NCBI RefSeq assembly: GCF_013170705.1
Contig: NZ_CP033334.1
Span: 124,001 to 188,000 of the forward strand
DNA from: Mesorhizobium loti
GTDB taxonomy: Bacteria > Pseudomonadota > Alphaproteobacteria > Rhizobiales > Rhizobiaceae
DNA: 64,000 nt
Direction: 5' to 3'
The position numbers were made by a program, and so were the translations under genes. Under the pieces are notes generated by a model. That model had not been told where the DNA came from, did no database searches, and worked only from the letters and a program-made list of their open reading frames with translations. Below, one piece after another: positions 8,294 to 16,908 of the stretch. Each line of letters begins with the position of its first letter. Within the stretch, counting starts at the first letter, position 1.

Positions 8294-9787
8294 ATGCCAC
8301 AGAGAAACGACACGGCGATATGGTCCGGCCTGTTCCGGATTTCGGCTGAATCCGGCCAGACCCTGCAGGCGCAGATCCGCCAAGCCATCGTGGCCGCCAT
8401 CCTGGACCGACAGATCGCCGCTTCGATGCCGCTTCCCTCCTGCCGGATCCTGGCCGAGAAACTCGGCGTGGCGCGCGGAACCGTGGTTCTCGCCTTCCAG
8501 CAGCTCGTCGACCAGGGTTTCCTGGTGGCGCGCGAACGGCGCGGCCATTTCGTCAATCCAGACGTGCTGGCGACGCCGGCCAAGCCGCATCAGAAGGCGC
8601 CTGACCAGGCCAATGAGATCGACTGGAAGGCGCGCCGGCAGATCGCCGCCAGCGACATGCCGCCGCCGGCCAAGCACGAAAACTGGATCAAGTCGTCCTA
8701 CCCCTTCGTCTATGGCCAGTTCGACCCGGCGCTGTTCCCGACCGCCGAATGGCGCGAGTGCAACCGCATGGCGCTGGCCGTGCTCGAGATCCGCAACTGG
8801 GCGTCCGACATGGTCGATCGTGACGATCCGCTCTTGATCGAGCAGATCCAGGCGCGGCTCCTGCCCCGGCGCGGCATCTTCGCCAATCCCGACGAGATCA
8901 TCGTCACGCTGGGCGCCCAGAACGCGCTCTACATGCTGGCTTCGCTGTTGATGACCAAGGGCTCGAAGGTGGCAATGGAAGACCCGGGCTACCCCGACGC
9001 GCGCTCGATCTTCCGCCTTGCGGGCGCCGAGATCCAGCCTGTGCCGGTCGACCAGTCCGGCATCGTAACCTCTTCTATCCCCAATGATTCCGGCTTCGTG
9101 TTCGTCACGCCCAGCCATCATTGCCCGACCATGGTGCCGTTGTCGGCCGAGCGGCGGCAGGATCTGCTGGCACGTGCCAACCGTCACAACCAGATCATCA
9201 TCGAGGACGGCTATGACAGCCAGCTACTCGACGAGGCGCCGCAGCAGGCATTGAAGAGCCTCGATCGCTCCGGCCGCGTCGTCTATGTCGGCTCGATGTC
9301 GAAAACGCTGGCTCCAGGCCTGCGGCTTGGCTACATCGTCGCGTCGGCTGGACTAATCGCGGAACTCAGGGCATTGCGCCGTTTCATGCTGCGCCATCCG
9401 CCGGCCAACAATCAGCGCGCCGTGGCGCTGTTCCTGTCGCTCGGCCATCACGAGGCCCTGGTGCGGCGTCTGTCGAGCGCCTTTGACGAGCGGCGCAAGC
9501 GTCTGGTCCATGCGATTTCCGCTTTCCTGCCGGAATGGCGTTCGACCGATTCGGCCGGCGGCACGTCGCTCTGGCTCGAGGGGCCGCGGGGCACCGATTC
9601 CCGTGGTTTGGCCGAGGCCGCCGCCTCACGCAGCGTCATCATCGAGCCGGGAGACCGCTTCTTCGACCGCACCGAAAAGCCTTCGCGTTTCATGCGGTTG
9701 GGCATTTCCTCGATCGCGCTGCAGCACATCGAGCCCGGCATCCGCGAGCTCGCCACCGCGGCCGGACGCAGGCCGGCGGCTGCCTGA
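8294..9787 (+). CDS. MocR-type regulator: GntR helix-turn-helix fused to class I aminotransferase
   Basis: Transcription regulator of 497 residues. The N-terminal winged helix-turn-helix spans about residues 25-90 (SCRILAEKLGVARGTVV core); an aminotransferase-fold domain follows. The PLP lysine is seen in GSMSKTLAPGLRLGY, and the PLP-stacking segment is in IIEDGYDSQLL. The ATG at 8294 is chosen over upstream in-frame starts because GAGGA precedes it and translation then begins right at the family-typical N-terminus. MocR proteins sense PLP-linked amines or amino acids. Its position before an mttB-family gene and the shared TGGCAC sites suggest that it controls that gene. Confidence 0.88.
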   Translation: MPQRNDTAIWSGLFRISAESGQTLQAQIRQAIVAAILDRQIAASMPLPSCRILAEKLGVARGTVVLAFQQLVDQGFLVARERRGHFVNPDVLATPAKPHQKAPDQANEIDWKARRQIAASDMPPPAKHENWIKSSYPFVYGQFDPALFPTAEWRECNRMALAVLEIRNWASDMVDRDDPLLIEQIQARLLPRRGIFANPDEIIVTLGAQNALYMLASLLMTKGSKVAMEDPGYPDARSIFRLAGAEIQPVPVDQSGIVTSSIPNDSGFVFVTPSHHCPTMVPLSAERRQDLLARANRHNQIIIEDGYDSQLLDEAPQQALKSLDRSGRVVYVGSMSKTLAPGLRLGYIVASAGLIAELRALRRFMLRHPPANNQRAVALFLSLGHHEALVRRLSSAFDERRKRLVHAISAFLPEWRSTDSAGGTSLWLEGPRGTDSRGLAEAAASRSVIIEPGDRFFDRTEKPSRFMRLGISSIALQHIEPGIRELATAAGRRPAAA

Positions 9788-9844
9788 TCCATCCACCCGA
9801 TGCTTGGACCAGAACCCCAAAGGCGGCTCCGGTTCCTTTAGCTC

Positions 9845-9916
9845 TGGCACATGCACCCGAACAGGCTGGCCCATAGGCTGTGCCAAAGCCGGCGGCATAG
9901 TCGTGGCACAAAGGGG
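9845..9916. promoter_or_regulatory. Three TGGCAC half-sites upstream of the mttB-like gene
   Basis: TGGCAC occurs at 9845-9850, in inverse orientation (GTGCCA) at 9880-9885, and again as TGGCACAAAGGGG at 9904-9916. The last nearly matches the complement of 8223-8234 upstream of the MocR gene (TGGCACAAGGGG, one base shorter). Mixed direct and inverted half-sites are typical of known MocR operators. Binding by the adjacent MocR is inferred. Confidence 0.5.
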
Positions 9917-9976
9917 AAGAAGCAGCCGATGGTGGACCAACCGCCGCCCTGCTTCTGAGAAAGCTGGAGTGTCTCC

Positions 9977-11566
9977 ATGTCAGTGGTTCTTGAAAAGCAG
10001 GAAGCGGCGGCGGATCAGCGCTCGCGCCGCTCCGGTGGACGCGAAGCGCGCCGCGCCATGCGGGCCGCGCCGCTCGCCGACGACATCAGGCCGGTGCGCG
10101 CCGGCCTCGAGGGCGGCAGCTACGGGCCCTTGCGTGGGAACGATCAGGAGCGCATCCACGAGGCCGTGCTGACGCTGCTGGAGACGGTCGGCTTCGCCAA
10201 TGCCATCCCTTCCTGCATCGAGGCACTGACCAAGGTCGGCGCCACCCATGGCGATGATGGCCGCATCCGTTTTCCGCGCGCGCTGGTGCTCGACACCATC
10301 AAGAAGGCAGCGCGCAATTTCACCTTGCACGGCCAGGACCCGAAACACGACATGGTGATCCAGGGCAAGCGCGTGCACTACGGCACGGCGGGTGCCGCCG
10401 TGCATCTGGTCGATGTGGAGAAGCGTGAATATCGCGAATCGCTGCTGCAGGACATCTATGACGCGGCCCGCATCGTCGAGGGGCTCGACAACATCCATTT
10501 CTTCCAGCGGCCGATGGTGCCGCGCGACATTCCCGATCCGCTCGAAATGGACTTCAACACGCTCTATGCCTGCGTGATGGGCACGTCCAAGCATGTCGGC
10601 ACCTCGTTCACGGTGCGCGAGAACGTGCAACCGGCGCTGGAGATGCTCTATGCCATCGCCGGCGGCGAGGAGAATTTCCGCGCCCGGCCTTTCGTTTCGA
10701 ACTCCAACTGCTTCGTCGTGCCGCCGATGAAGTTCGCCGAGGACGCGTGCGGCGTGCTCGAGGCCTGTGTCGAGGGCGGCATCCCGATCCTGCTTCTGTC
10801 GGCTGGCCAGGCCGGTGCGACCGCCCCGGCGGCGATTACCGGCGCGGTCGTGCAGGCGGTGGCCGAAGTGCTGGCCGGTCTGGTTTATGTCAACGCCATC
10901 AAGCCGGGACACCCGGCGATCTTCGGCACCTGGCCGTTCGTGTCGGATCTGAGGACCGGCGCCATGTCGGGCGGCTCGGCCGAGCAGGCGGTGCTGACCG
11001 CTGCCTGCGCGCAGATGGCGCAGTTCTACGATTTGCCCGGCGGCTCGGCCGCCGGCATGACGGATTCGAAACTGCCCGACATCCAGTCCGGCTATGAAAA
11101 AGGCATCACCGACGTGATGGCCGGCCTTGCCGGGCTCAACCTGGTCTACGAATCGGCCGGCATGCATGCCTCGCTGCTCGGCTTCTGCCTGGAAAGCCTG
11201 ATCATCGACAATGACATGCTCGGACATTGCCTGCGCTGCGTCCGCGGCATCGAGGTGACCGATGAGGCGCTGTCGATCGACACCATCGCCGAAGTCTGCC
11301 TGAAGGGACCGGGCCATTATCTCGGCAACGAGCAGACGCTTCGGCTGATGCAAACCGAGTATTTCTATCCGGCTGTCGGCGACCGGTTTTCGCCGAAGGA
11401 ATGGAACGAAAAGGGCCGGCCCGACATATTGCAGCGCGCGATCATCGAGAAGAAGCGCGTCCTTGCCGAACGCTTCCCGCGCCATGTGCCGAAGCTGCTC
11501 GACGACAGGCTGCGCGCGCGCTTCGGCGACATGATCAAGCTGCCGCGCGCCAATATGGGCGGCTGA
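9977..11566 (+). CDS. Trimethylamine methyltransferase family (MttB superfamily), non-pyrrolysine type
   Basis: A 529-residue member of the MttB superfamily, which transfers a methyl group from quaternary or tertiary amines to a corrinoid protein. GGAG seven to eight bases before the ATG supports the start. The frame has no internal UAG, so there is no pyrrolysine; such members include glycine betaine methyltransferases. The body shows GTAGAAVHLVD, the SNSNCFVVPPMKF segment, and a glycine-rich barrel region around GGSAAGMTDSKLPD. No corrinoid-binding protein or reactivase is encoded next to it, so its acceptor must come from elsewhere, or its chemistry differs. The MocR gene upstream is on the same strand and is its likely regulator. 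Confidence 0.85.
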   Translation: MSVVLEKQEAAADQRSRRSGGREARRAMRAAPLADDIRPVRAGLEGGSYGPLRGNDQERIHEAVLTLLETVGFANAIPSCIEALTKVGATHGDDGRIRFPRALVLDTIKKAARNFTLHGQDPKHDMVIQGKRVHYGTAGAAVHLVDVEKREYRESLLQDIYDAARIVEGLDNIHFFQRPMVPRDIPDPLEMDFNTLYACVMGTSKHVGTSFTVRENVQPALEMLYAIAGGEENFRARPFVSNSNCFVVPPMKFAEDACGVLEACVEGGIPILLLSAGQAGATAPAAITGAVVQAVAEVLAGLVYVNAIKPGHPAIFGTWPFVSDLRTGAMSGGSAEQAVLTAACAQMAQFYDLPGGSAAGMTDSKLPDIQSGYEKGITDVMAGLAGLNLVYESAGMHASLLGFCLESLIIDNDMLGHCLRCVRGIEVTDEALSIDTIAEVCLKGPGHYLGNEQTLRLMQTEYFYPAVGDRFSPKEWNEKGRPDILQRAIIEKKRVLAERFPRHVPKLLDDRLRARFGDMIKLPRANMGG

Positions 11567-11581
11567 GCCTCGTCAAAGCAG

Positions 11582-11980
11582 TCAGTCGGCGCCCAGGCCG
11601 TAGCGTTCAACGACTTCGGCGTTGATCAGCTTGGCGTGCAGCGTCATCAACACGATCCGGGCGTCGAAACTGTCGCCGGCCTCGACCGCGTCCTCGATAC
11701 GGCGCTCCACGTCCTGCCGCTGCTGCAAGCCGTGGGAGCGCTCGAACGTCTCCGGTCCGGCAACGCAGTAGCTGAACAGTCGCGCCACATCCGGGTAGGC
11801 CTGTGGCGGCGGCTCGTCGGACCAGCGATCCTTCATCAGATTGACGAGGGTGAGTTTCACCCCCTCCGGCACAAGCGCGGGATGAAGGTCGGCGTCACGC
11901 AATGCCGCATCAAGCTGCCTCAGATCGCCCGATCGTCCGAACATGCCAAGGAAACCGAGGGAAGAGCGTCGCTGCGCCAT
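11582..11980 (-). CDS. Conserved-looking small protein of unknown function
   Basis: A 132-residue cytoplasmic protein that I do not recognise. It starts MAQRRSSLGFLGMFGRSG and contains a helix-rich middle with LTLVNLMKDRW and PPPQAYPDVARLFSYCVAGPE, then an acidic helical tail rich in Glu and Asp. There is no signal peptide or membrane segment. The frame stays open upstream to 12391, but that part is antisense-type sequence over chrA, so the ATG at 11980 is chosen; the Shine-Dalgarno is weak. It lies downstream of chrA on the same strand, 65 bases away, and could be the last gene of that operon. Its codon pattern fits a real gene; function is unknown. Confidence 0.6.
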   Translation of the reverse strand: MAQRRSSLGFLGMFGRSGDLRQLDAALRDADLHPALVPEGVKLTLVNLMKDRWSDEPPPQAYPDVARLFSYCVAGPETFERSHGLQQRQDVERRIEDAVEAGDSFDARIVLMTLHAKLINAEVVERYGLGAD

Positions 11981-12045
11981 GATGTTCCAATCCGTTTCCA
12001 ACCACTTAAATGGTCGGCGAGCGGAATACAAAGGCAGGCGAGCCT

Positions 12046-13437
12046 CTATCCCCTCGCCGCCAGCAGCAAGACACCGGCAAGGGCCGATCCGGCGAGCGTC
12101 GGCAGCACGCCGATCTTCAGCCTCAGGATGGCGATCATCGCGGCGCAGGAAAGCAGCGCCGCCCGCCAGTCGATCGACGAAAGCACCGGGACATTCATGC
12201 CGAGACCCATCGCGTGCACCTCGCGGAAAACGACGTGCAAGGCAAACCAAAGTGCGAGGTTCATGACGACGCCGACAACAGCGGCGGTGATCGCCCCCAA
12301 CGCGGCCGACAACACCCTGTTGCCGCGCAAGGCCTCGATGTAGGGCGCGCCAAGGAATATCCAGAAGAAACACGGCGTGAACGTCACCCACAAAGTCAGC
12401 AGCGCGCCAAGCGATCCGCCAAGCAACGGGTTCAGTGACCCGGCGTGACGGAACGCGGCGATGAAGCCGACGAACTGCAACACCAGGATGAGTGGACCAG
12501 GCGTGGTCTCGGCAAGCCCAAGACCATCGACCATCTCACCGGGCGCGAGCCAGCCGAAGGACTGGACAGCCGCCTGCGCGACATAGGCAAGCACCGCATA
12601 GGCACCACCGAAGGTGACGACCGCCATCAGACTGAAGAACCGGCCTATCTCCGTCCACACGCTGGCGGAGCCAGTGAACCACCAGATAACAAGAACCGGT
12701 CCGAGCCAGATCGGCAGCCAGATCGCGACAGTGCGCGGCGCATGCCATCTGGTCGGTTCGACATGGGTCAGTTCGCCGCGCTCGAACATCAGGTCGACGG
12801 CTCCCTTGATGTCGGCAACATCGCCCTTGCCGTGCGCGGCGCCGGAAAACAGGCCGGGAACAACGCGGTCTCCCAGCCATCCTGTCAGGCCCGCGAGCAG
12901 GATGATGAGCGGAAACGGCACATTTAACGCATAGATGGCGAAGAAGGCGGCAACCGCGATCGACACCATGGCGGGGTTTTTCAGCGCACGCCGTCCGATG
13001 CGGATCACCGCCTCGATGACGATGGCAAGCACCGCCGCCTTCACCCCGAGGAACAGTGCCGCGACGAGCGGCATGTCGCCATAGAGCACGTAGAGACTAC
13101 TCAAGACGAGCATGACGAGCGCGCCCGGTAGGACGAACAGGATGCCGGCGACAAGGCCACCGATCGTCCTGTGCAGCAGCCAGCCGATATAGATGGCGAG
13201 TTGCTGGGCTTCCGGGCCGGGCAGCAGCATGCAGTAATTCAGTGCATGCAGGAAACGCTGTTCACCGATCCAGCGTCGTTCCTCGACCAGTTCCTTGTGC
13301 ATCAGCGCGATCTGCCCTGCCGGCCCGCCGAAGCTGAGCAGCCCGATCTCCGCCCAGACCTTCACGGCTTCGGCAAGGGTCGGTGCCGCCGGCGCTTCGG
13401 CGTTCCCCGACCTGTGTGCAGGCACAACGGCGCTCAT
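12046..13437 (-). CDS. chrA: Chromate transporter, two-domain ChrA
   Basis: Membrane protein of the CHR superfamily, 463 residues, expected to export chromate. The N-terminal half has the hallmark LLSFGGPAGQIALMHKE and LLPGPEAQQLA segments; the C-terminal half repeats the pattern with VTFGGAYAVLAYV and GLAETTPGPLILV, so both CHR repeats are present. About ten hydrophobic segments are visible. Its start overlaps the stop of the rhodanese-ChrB gene by four bases (ATGA), a tight operon. Chromate is the family substrate; other oxyanions such as sulfate are possible and cannot be told apart here. Confidence 0.92.
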   Translation of the reverse strand: MSAVVPAHRSGNAEAPAAPTLAEAVKVWAEIGLLSFGGPAGQIALMHKELVEERRWIGEQRFLHALNYCMLLPGPEAQQLAIYIGWLLHRTIGGLVAGILFVLPGALVMLVLSSLYVLYGDMPLVAALFLGVKAAVLAIVIEAVIRIGRRALKNPAMVSIAVAAFFAIYALNVPFPLIILLAGLTGWLGDRVVPGLFSGAAHGKGDVADIKGAVDLMFERGELTHVEPTRWHAPRTVAIWLPIWLGPVLVIWWFTGSASVWTEIGRFFSLMAVVTFGGAYAVLAYVAQAAVQSFGWLAPGEMVDGLGLAETTPGPLILVLQFVGFIAAFRHAGSLNPLLGGSLGALLTLWVTFTPCFFWIFLGAPYIEALRGNRVLSAALGAITAAVVGVVMNLALWFALHVVFREVHAMGLGMNVPVLSSIDWRAALLSCAAMIAILRLKIGVLPTLAGSALAGVLLLAARG

Positions 13438-14252
13438 GACGGTTTACCTGCACCGGGCCAATTGTGCGTTTCCTCGGTGGCATCACGGCACCAGCGGAAG
13501 AACGCATCGTAGAGCAGCATGCCTGCTTCCAGTTGCTCCAGATCGTCGCGAAACATCCGCGACAGGCCAAGCGAGGCAGCCAGAAAGCCGGCGGCCTGGG
13601 GCACCAGATCGAGACTTGCAGTGTCGGCCGCGCGCACAATCACCGCAAGGCGATCGAGTGCGGCGGATTCCAGGCCGAATTCCTCGATCATCGTATCGAA
13701 GGTGCAGCGTTCGCCACGATGGCTCCAGAACACGTTGTCGATGTCGAACGGCTCGGCCTGAAAGCGGTCGGCCACGGCAGGCACTTCGGCCGCCTCGACG
13801 AACAGGAAGACAGGGCGAGGATCGATGAAACGCCGGATCAGCCAGGGGCAGGCGATGCGGTCGACCTTGGGGCGGGCGCGCGTCACCCAGACCGTGCGGC
13901 CCTTTTCGTCGCGCGGCGGCAATTTGTCGGTGCGGACCAGAAGCGCGTCCGCATCGCGCCAGGCTTCGAAGCCACCTTCGAGGGTTTCGGCGGGAATCCC
14001 CCCGTGGCGCAGCCATGCGGCTACACCTTGCGAGAGTTTCCGGCCTTTCTGGCAGACCACCACCACGGGCTTGCCGGCGAAGTCGGATGCCCACGTCGAA
14101 ACGGTTTTGAAATCGCGACGGACCGAGGCCGGCAGCAGGCGCGGATCGGCGTCGAAATCCTCATCAATGCGGACGTCGACGATTGCAGGCGCGCCCGGCA
14201 GGCCGACCAGCCGGGAGAGTTGCGATACGGTGATAGCGGTTGTTGACGGCAT
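13434..14252 (-). CDS. chrB: Rhodanese domain fused to ChrB C-terminal domain
   Basis: A 272-residue protein with two parts. Residues 1-100 are a rhodanese-like domain with active-site Cys67 in the loop CQKGRKLS. Residues about 120-270 match the C-terminal domain of ChrB, with ARPKVDRIACPWLIRRFIDP, FDIDNVFWSHRGERCTFDT and MIEEFGL. ATG at 14252 is chosen because AGGAGG stands eight bases upstream, whereas the GTG at 14261 would overlap the Shine-Dalgarno. The protein lacks the N-terminal regulatory half of classical ChrB, so it may act as a sulfur or redox helper rather than a repressor. Translationally coupled to chrA. Confidence 0.85.
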   Translation of the reverse strand: MPSTTAITVSQLSRLVGLPGAPAIVDVRIDEDFDADPRLLPASVRRDFKTVSTWASDFAGKPVVVVCQKGRKLSQGVAAWLRHGGIPAETLEGGFEAWRDADALLVRTDKLPPRDEKGRTVWVTRARPKVDRIACPWLIRRFIDPRPVFLFVEAAEVPAVADRFQAEPFDIDNVFWSHRGERCTFDTMIEEFGLESAALDRLAVIVRAADTASLDLVPQAAGFLAASLGLSRMFRDDLEQLEAGMLLYDAFFRWCRDATEETHNWPGAGKPS

Positions 14253-14468
14253 GGCGTCCACCTCCTGATAGAGAAGCCTGGACGCGAACGTTGGGCTGAC
14301 GCCTCACGGGGTCGTCGCGATGCACCCCTTGGCGTGATCGTGGATTTGTTGGGCACGCTTGTCAAGGATGGTGACCGGTCTCGAACCACGGTCAGGACGC
14401 ACAATGCCAAATGGAAGAACGGCTGGCGGCCTGATTGATCAAGCTGCCAGCCGTCGATCCGATGTCAG

Positions 14469-14503
14469 TGATTGTCCCCGGAGCAATCAATGATTGTCCC
14501 TGG
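14469..14503. repeat. Short tandem duplication at a gene end
   Basis: TGATTGTCCCCGG at 14469-14481 and TGATTGTCCCTGG at 14491-14503 are direct repeats 22 bases apart. The second copy includes the stop codon and last codons of the minus-strand dehydratase; the first is just beyond the stop. It looks like a small slippage duplication of the coding end. Confidence 0.65.
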
Positions 14504-16295
14504 GAACGCCGCTGGTATGGGCGACGTCCAGGTATTTCACGGCCGGCTTCAGAACCATCCCTTCGGAGAACTGGTCGACCATGCCGCGCTGGATCTCCTG
14601 CCACGGCGTCTGGTGCTTGGGGTAGTGATAGCCGCCATCGCTCTCCAGCTCGGCGCGCCGCCTGGCAAGCTCTTCATCGCTGATCAGCATGTTGGCGGTG
14701 GCCTTGCGCAAGTCGATGCGCACGCGGTCGCCCGTCTTGAGCAGCGCCAGTCCGCCGCCGATCGCGGCTTCCGGCGAGGCGTTGAGGATCGATGGCGAGC
14801 CCGACGTGCCCGACTGGCGGCCGTCGCCGATGCAGGCCAGCGAGTGGATGCCCTTCTTGATGAGATAGGCCGGCGGCTGCATGTTGACGACCTCGGCGCC
14901 GCCGGGATAGCCGACCGGGCCGGCGCCGCGCATGAACAGGATGGTGTGCTCGTCGATGCCTTGCGCCGGATCGTCGATGCGAGCGTGGTAGTCCTCCGGA
15001 CCGTCGAAGACCATGGCGTTGCCCTCGAAGGCTTCCGGGTCGTTGGGGTTGGACAGATAGCGCTCGCGGAATTCCGGCGAGATGCCGCTCATCTTCATGA
15101 TCGCGGAATCGAACAGATTGCCCTTGAAATTGATGAAGCCGGCATTGGTCTTGAGCGGTTTGTCGACACTGTGGATGACGTCGGCGTTTTCGTTTGCGAC
15201 ACCCTTGCAATTGTCGCCGATCGATTTGCCGTTGACGGTCATGGCTTCAGGATAGGGCAGCAGCCCGGCCTTCATCAGTTCGGCAACCACGGCCGGCACG
15301 CCGCCGGCATGATGATAGTCCTCGCCCAGATACTCGCCGGACGGCTGCAGATTGACGATGAGGGGCACTTTGAGGCCGACCTTCTGCCAGTCGTCATTGT
15401 CGAGCGGCACGCCGAGATGGCGGGCGATGGCATTGAGATGGATCGGTGCGTTGGTGGAGCCACCGATCGCCGAATTGACGACGATGGCGTTCTCGAAGGC
15501 CTTGCGCGTCATGATGTCTGATGGCTTCAGATCCTCATGCACCATGTCGACGATGCGCTTTCCCGTCTCGTAGGCGATCTGGCCGCGCTCACGGTATGGC
15601 GCGGGGATGGCGGCCGAGCCCGGCAGCTGCATGCCGAGCGCCTCGGCCAGGGAATTCATCGTGGTGGCGGTACCCATGGTGTTGCAGTAGCCGGTGGAGG
15701 GCGCCGAGGAGGCGACGATGTCCATGAACTCGTCATAATTGATCTCGCCGGCCGACAGGCGCTGGCGCGATTCCCAGACGATGGTGCCGGACCCGGTGCG
15801 CTTGCCCTTGTGCCAGCCGTTGAGCATCGGGCCGACCGACAGCGCGATGGCGGGAATGTTGACGGTGGCCGCCGCCATGAGCAGCGCCGGCGTGGTCTTG
15901 TCGCAGCCGATGGTGAGCACGACGCCATCGAGCGGATAGCCGTAGAGCACCTCGACCAGGCTGAGATAAGCAAGGTTGCGGTCAAGGGCCGCGGTCGGGC
16001 GCTTGCCGGTCTCCTGGATCGGATGGCAGGGGAACTCGAAAGGGATGCCGCCCATCGAGACGATGCCTTCGCGCACGCGCTTGGCGAGCTCGATATGGTG
16101 CCGGTTGCAAGGCGACAGATCAGAGCCGGTCTGGGCAATGCCGATCAGCGGCTTGCCCGACATCAGTTCGGCGCGGGTCAGCCCGTAGTTCAGGTAACGC
16201 TCCAGATAGAGCGCCGTCATTCCCGGATTATCGGGATTGTCGAACCACTCCTGCGAGCGAAATTTCTTCTTTCCTGTGGGGGCGCCAGCCATCAT
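14487..16295 (-). CDS. IlvD/Edd-family sugar-acid dehydratase (L-arabinonate-type)
   Basis: Iron-sulfur and Mg-dependent dehydratase of about 602 residues, expected to dehydrate an aldonic acid to a 2-keto-3-deoxy acid. Candidate cluster ligands are C63 (DLSPCNRH), C131 (IGCDKTTPA) and C204 (STGYCNTMG). Their spacing of 68 and 73 residues is what I recall for rhizobial L-arabinonate dehydratase. [17 protein letters not shown] and [14 protein letters not shown] are further family signatures. Two ATGs lie in tandem (16295 and 16292); GGAG precedes both and the second has the better spacing. A further in-frame extension to 16415 is unlikely. This is distinct from the true ilvD at 53697-55541. 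No sugar transporter or partner enzyme adjoins it. Confidence 0.85.
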   Translation of the reverse strand: MMAGAPTGKKKFRSQEWFDNPDNPGMTALYLERYLNYGLTRAELMSGKPLIGIAQTGSDLSPCNRHHIELAKRVREGIVSMGGIPFEFPCHPIQETGKRPTAALDRNLAYLSLVEVLYGYPLDGVVLTIGCDKTTPALLMAAATVNIPAIALSVGPMLNGWHKGKRTGSGTIVWESRQRLSAGEINYDEFMDIVASSAPSTGYCNTMGTATTMNSLAEALGMQLPGSAAIPAPYRERGQIAYETGKRIVDMVHEDLKPSDIMTRKAFENAIVVNSAIGGSTNAPIHLNAIARHLGVPLDNDDWQKVGLKVPLIVNLQPSGEYLGEDYHHAGGVPAVVAELMKAGLLPYPEAMTVNGKSIGDNCKGVANENADVIHSVDKPLKTNAGFINFKGNLFDSAIMKMSGISPEFRERYLSNPNDPEAFEGNAMVFDGPEDYHARIDDPAQGIDEHTILFMRGAGPVGYPGGAEVVNMQPPAYLIKKGIHSLACIGDGRQSGTSGSPSILNASPEAAIGGGLALLKTGDRVRIDLRKATANMLISDEELARRRAELESDGGYHYPKHQTPWQEIQRGMVDQFSEGMVLKPAVKYLDVAHTSGVPRDNH

Positions 16296-16442
16296 GGTCT
16301 CCGTATTTGTATGACAAATCGATATGACAACGCGCGGATGCAGGCAAGGGGCACGCGCGATCTGAATCCGGACTTTGGTGCGATAGACATGTATCGGGCC
16401 GCGCGCTAGGACCAATCGACATCAATTGCACGGGAGGTCTTG
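16296..16442. promoter_or_regulatory. Divergent intergenic region between dehydratase and coxG-like gene
   Basis: This 147-base gap must hold the promoters for both flanking genes. GGGAGG at its right end is the ribosome site of the coxG-like gene. I see no convincing dyad operator. Confidence 0.35.
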
Positions 16443-16892
16443 ATGGCTTTGGTGATCGAAGGCGAGGAACGCATCGCGGCGCCCGTCCAGAAAGTATGGG
16501 AAGCTCTGAACGACCCGGCGGTGCTCAAGGAGAGCATTCCCGGTTGCCAGAGCCTGGAGAAGACGTCGGACACCGAGATGGCGGCGACGGTCGTGCTGAA
16601 GATCGGACCGATCAAGGCGACCTTCAATGGCGAGGTGACGCTAAAGAACCTCAAGCCACCGCATTCCTACACGATCCAGGGCGAAGGCAAGGGCGGCATC
16701 GCCGGCTTCGCCAAGGGCGGCGCCGACGTGACGCTGACGGCGGATGGGCCGAACGCCACGGTGCTCAGATATGCCGCCAAGGCCGAAGTCGGCGGCAAGA
16801 TCGCCCAGCTCGGCAGCCGGCTGATCGAGTCGACGTCGAAAAAACTGGCCGGGCAGTTCTTTTCGACATTTGGCGAGAAGGTCGGCGGCTGA
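16443..16892 (+). CDS. CoxG-like SRPBCC (START-fold) protein
   Basis: A 149-residue protein of the carbon monoxide dehydrogenase subunit G family. Members have a helix-grip fold and, in cox clusters, recruit or mature the molybdenum CO dehydrogenase at the membrane. The N-terminus IEGEERIAAPVQKVWEALNDP and the middle GEVTLKNLKPPHSYTIQGEG are typical. The ATG at 16443 follows GGGAGG at good spacing. No coxMSL or other xanthine-oxidase-type genes are nearby, so it is an orphan member and may bind a hydrophobic ligand in another context. The family call is firm; the role is open. Confidence 0.85.
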   Translation: MALVIEGEERIAAPVQKVWEALNDPAVLKESIPGCQSLEKTSDTEMAATVVLKIGPIKATFNGEVTLKNLKPPHSYTIQGEGKGGIAGFAKGGADVTLTADGPNATVLRYAAKAEVGGKIAQLGSRLIESTSKKLAGQFFSTFGEKVGG

Positions 16893-16908
16893 CCATCCTC
16901 CCGGGAGG

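Noticed and set aside
9845..9870. Sigma-54 promoter (TGGCAC...TTGC) before mttB
   Set aside because: TGGCAC is present several times but no GC-containing -12 element stands at the right distance; repeated half-sites fit a regulator better.
9977..11566. Pyrrolysine-containing trimethylamine methyltransferase
   Set aside because: There is no in-frame TAG within the gene, so it is not the pyrrolysine type.
16296..16415. 40-residue N-terminal extension of the sugar-acid dehydratase
   Set aside because: The extension is not family-like, and the tandem ATGs with GGAG upstream give the usual N-terminus.
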